A stretch of DNA of 5,886 nt from SHYG01 sp041485445 (GTDB lineage: Bacteria > Chloroflexota > Dehalococcoidia > Lucifugimonadales > UBA3495): the NCBI GenBank assembly GCA_041485445.1, contig JBGPJN010000187.1, positions 1-5,886 on the forward strand, read 5' to 3'. Shown piece by piece: positions 5,325 to 5,886 of the stretch. The first letter of the stretch is position 1. The number at the start of each line of letters is the position of its first letter. The translations under genes were made by a program, and so were the position numbers. The notes under the pieces are model-generated. The model searched no databases, was not told the DNA's origin, and saw only the letters and a program-made list of their open reading frames with translations.

Positions 5325-5886
5325 TTAAACCCGCGTCTTGAAGAAGGGGAGCACCTTCAGGCTCATGTTCATGCTGCGCCCCAGCTCCGGGTCCACTTCA
5401 AAGTAGATGGAGGTCTTCTTCTTCAAAGTAGTGTTGCGCACCTTGCACACGTCGATGGCGTGCATGGTCTTCATCGTGGTGCCGCTGGTGAGGCTCTCCA
5501 TCCGCAGGCTCAGGTGGTTGTCGAACAGACTGTCCAGGCGCTTGAGCAGGTCTGGGTCCATGGACGAGGTGTGCATCACCATGATCATGGCCTTCTCCCA
5601 GCTGCAGATCTCCTTACAGGCCATGAAGAACTTCAGGCTGTCATCGCTGCCCGCACTGTTAATCACGCTGGTAAGGGTGTCCACCACAATCACCGTGAAC
5701 TCCCAAGGGAGTCCCTTCATGTCCTGGTACAGCCGGTCCAGGGTCCCCTTGCCACCCCCGCCCCCCTGGGCGAAGTCTGCCAGGCCCCGGACCCGGAACT
5801 GCCCCTCCTTGAGGTTGGGGGTGACGTCCAGGTACAGCGCGTTCATCTTGCCTATGAGACCCTCCGGGCCCATGCCGCTGACGTAA
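5325..5886 (-). CDS. flaH: FlaH/ArlH-like archaellum ATPase-family protein, 5' end outside window
   Basis: The frame runs off the right edge. 186 residues are visible, and the ATG at 5873 is internal because the frame stays open beyond it (YVSG precedes it). FlaH/ArlH is a RecA/KaiC-fold ATP-binding protein that sits with the motor ATPase FlaI and membrane protein FlaJ at the base of the archaellum. Matches, counted from the internal Met: the Walker B strand TVIVVDTLTSVINSAG (60-75), KFFMACKEIC (81-90), the strand ending at His101 (AMIMVMHTSS), LLKRLDSLFDNHLSLRMESL (109-128), and the C-terminal FEVDPELG followed by LKVLPFFKTRV, which resembles the usual F.VDP..G...iP ending. The Walker A region should lie about 50 residues upstream, out of view. 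An AQGGGGGKG segment (35-43) is a glycine-rich insertion. FlaH is an archaeal hallmark, so its place directly before bacterial-type cheB and cheR is notable. A KaiC- or GvpD-like relative is the main alternative. Confidence 0.85.
   Translation of the reverse strand, partial: YVSGMGPEGLIGKMNALYLDVTPNLKEGQFRVRGLADFAQGGGGGKGTLDRLYQDMKGLPWEFTVIVVDTLTSVINSAGSDDSLKFFMACKEICSWEKAMIMVMHTSSMDPDLLKRLDSLFDNHLSLRMESLTSGTTMKTMHAIDVCKVRNTTLKKKTSIYFEVDPELGRSMNMSLKVLPFFKTRV

Noticed and set aside
5325..5886. KaiC-type clock protein or RadA recombinase
   Set aside because: The short C-terminal half ends with the FlaH-like FEVDPELG...VLPFFKTRV rather than a second KaiC domain or RadA motifs, and the context is chemotaxis. 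Kept as the alternative because Walker A is out of view.

Overview
The window is 5,886 bases of GC-rich DNA. It reads as part of a chemotaxis and motility locus from a bacterium, most likely a member of the Chloroflexota. That assignment is an inference from three things: bacterial-type CheX, CheB, CheR, HD-GYP-like and FliM-type sequences; a FlaH/ArlH-type archaellum ATPase subunit in the same gene run; and a repeat island of C/T-run and A/G-run hairpins of a kind often seen in environmental Chloroflexota. No rRNA, tRNA, transposase or CRISPR array is visible.

Layout. On the plus strand, the 5'-truncated gene at 1-650 encodes a low-complexity protein (charged Asp/Glu/Lys/Gly region, Ala/Pro linker, short helical C-terminal segment). 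It is followed closely by cheX (677-1153). Positions 1154-1723 hold no convincing gene. They contain several hairpins, a pair of inverted REP/MITE-like elements and a 28-bp perfect palindrome, and they separate two convergent gene groups. Everything from 1724 to the right edge is one minus-strand run. In transcription order it is: flaH/arlH-like (5' end cut by the window edge), cheB, cheR, a degenerate HD-GYP-like gene, and a small gene whose product starts with a FliM-type CheY-docking peptide and ends in a four-cysteine zinc ribbon. cheB/cheR overlap by 4 nt and the last two genes by 1 nt, which points to a translationally coupled operon.

How the genes may work together. CheR and CheB would add and remove methyl groups on chemoreceptors, and CheX would dephosphorylate CheY-P. 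FlaH/ArlH is the RecA/KaiC-like subunit at the base of the archaeal-type rotary filament (archaellum). Bacterial CheY normally talks to FliM of a bacterial flagellum, so an archaellum in a bacterium needs some other way to receive the CheY-P signal. The small protein at 1724-2236 has the FliM N-terminal peptide without any FliM body and is a plausible adaptor. This adaptor idea is the most interesting inference in the window. The degenerate HD-GYP-like protein, translationally coupled to it, has lost key metal ligands and may be a partner or scaffold rather than an enzyme.
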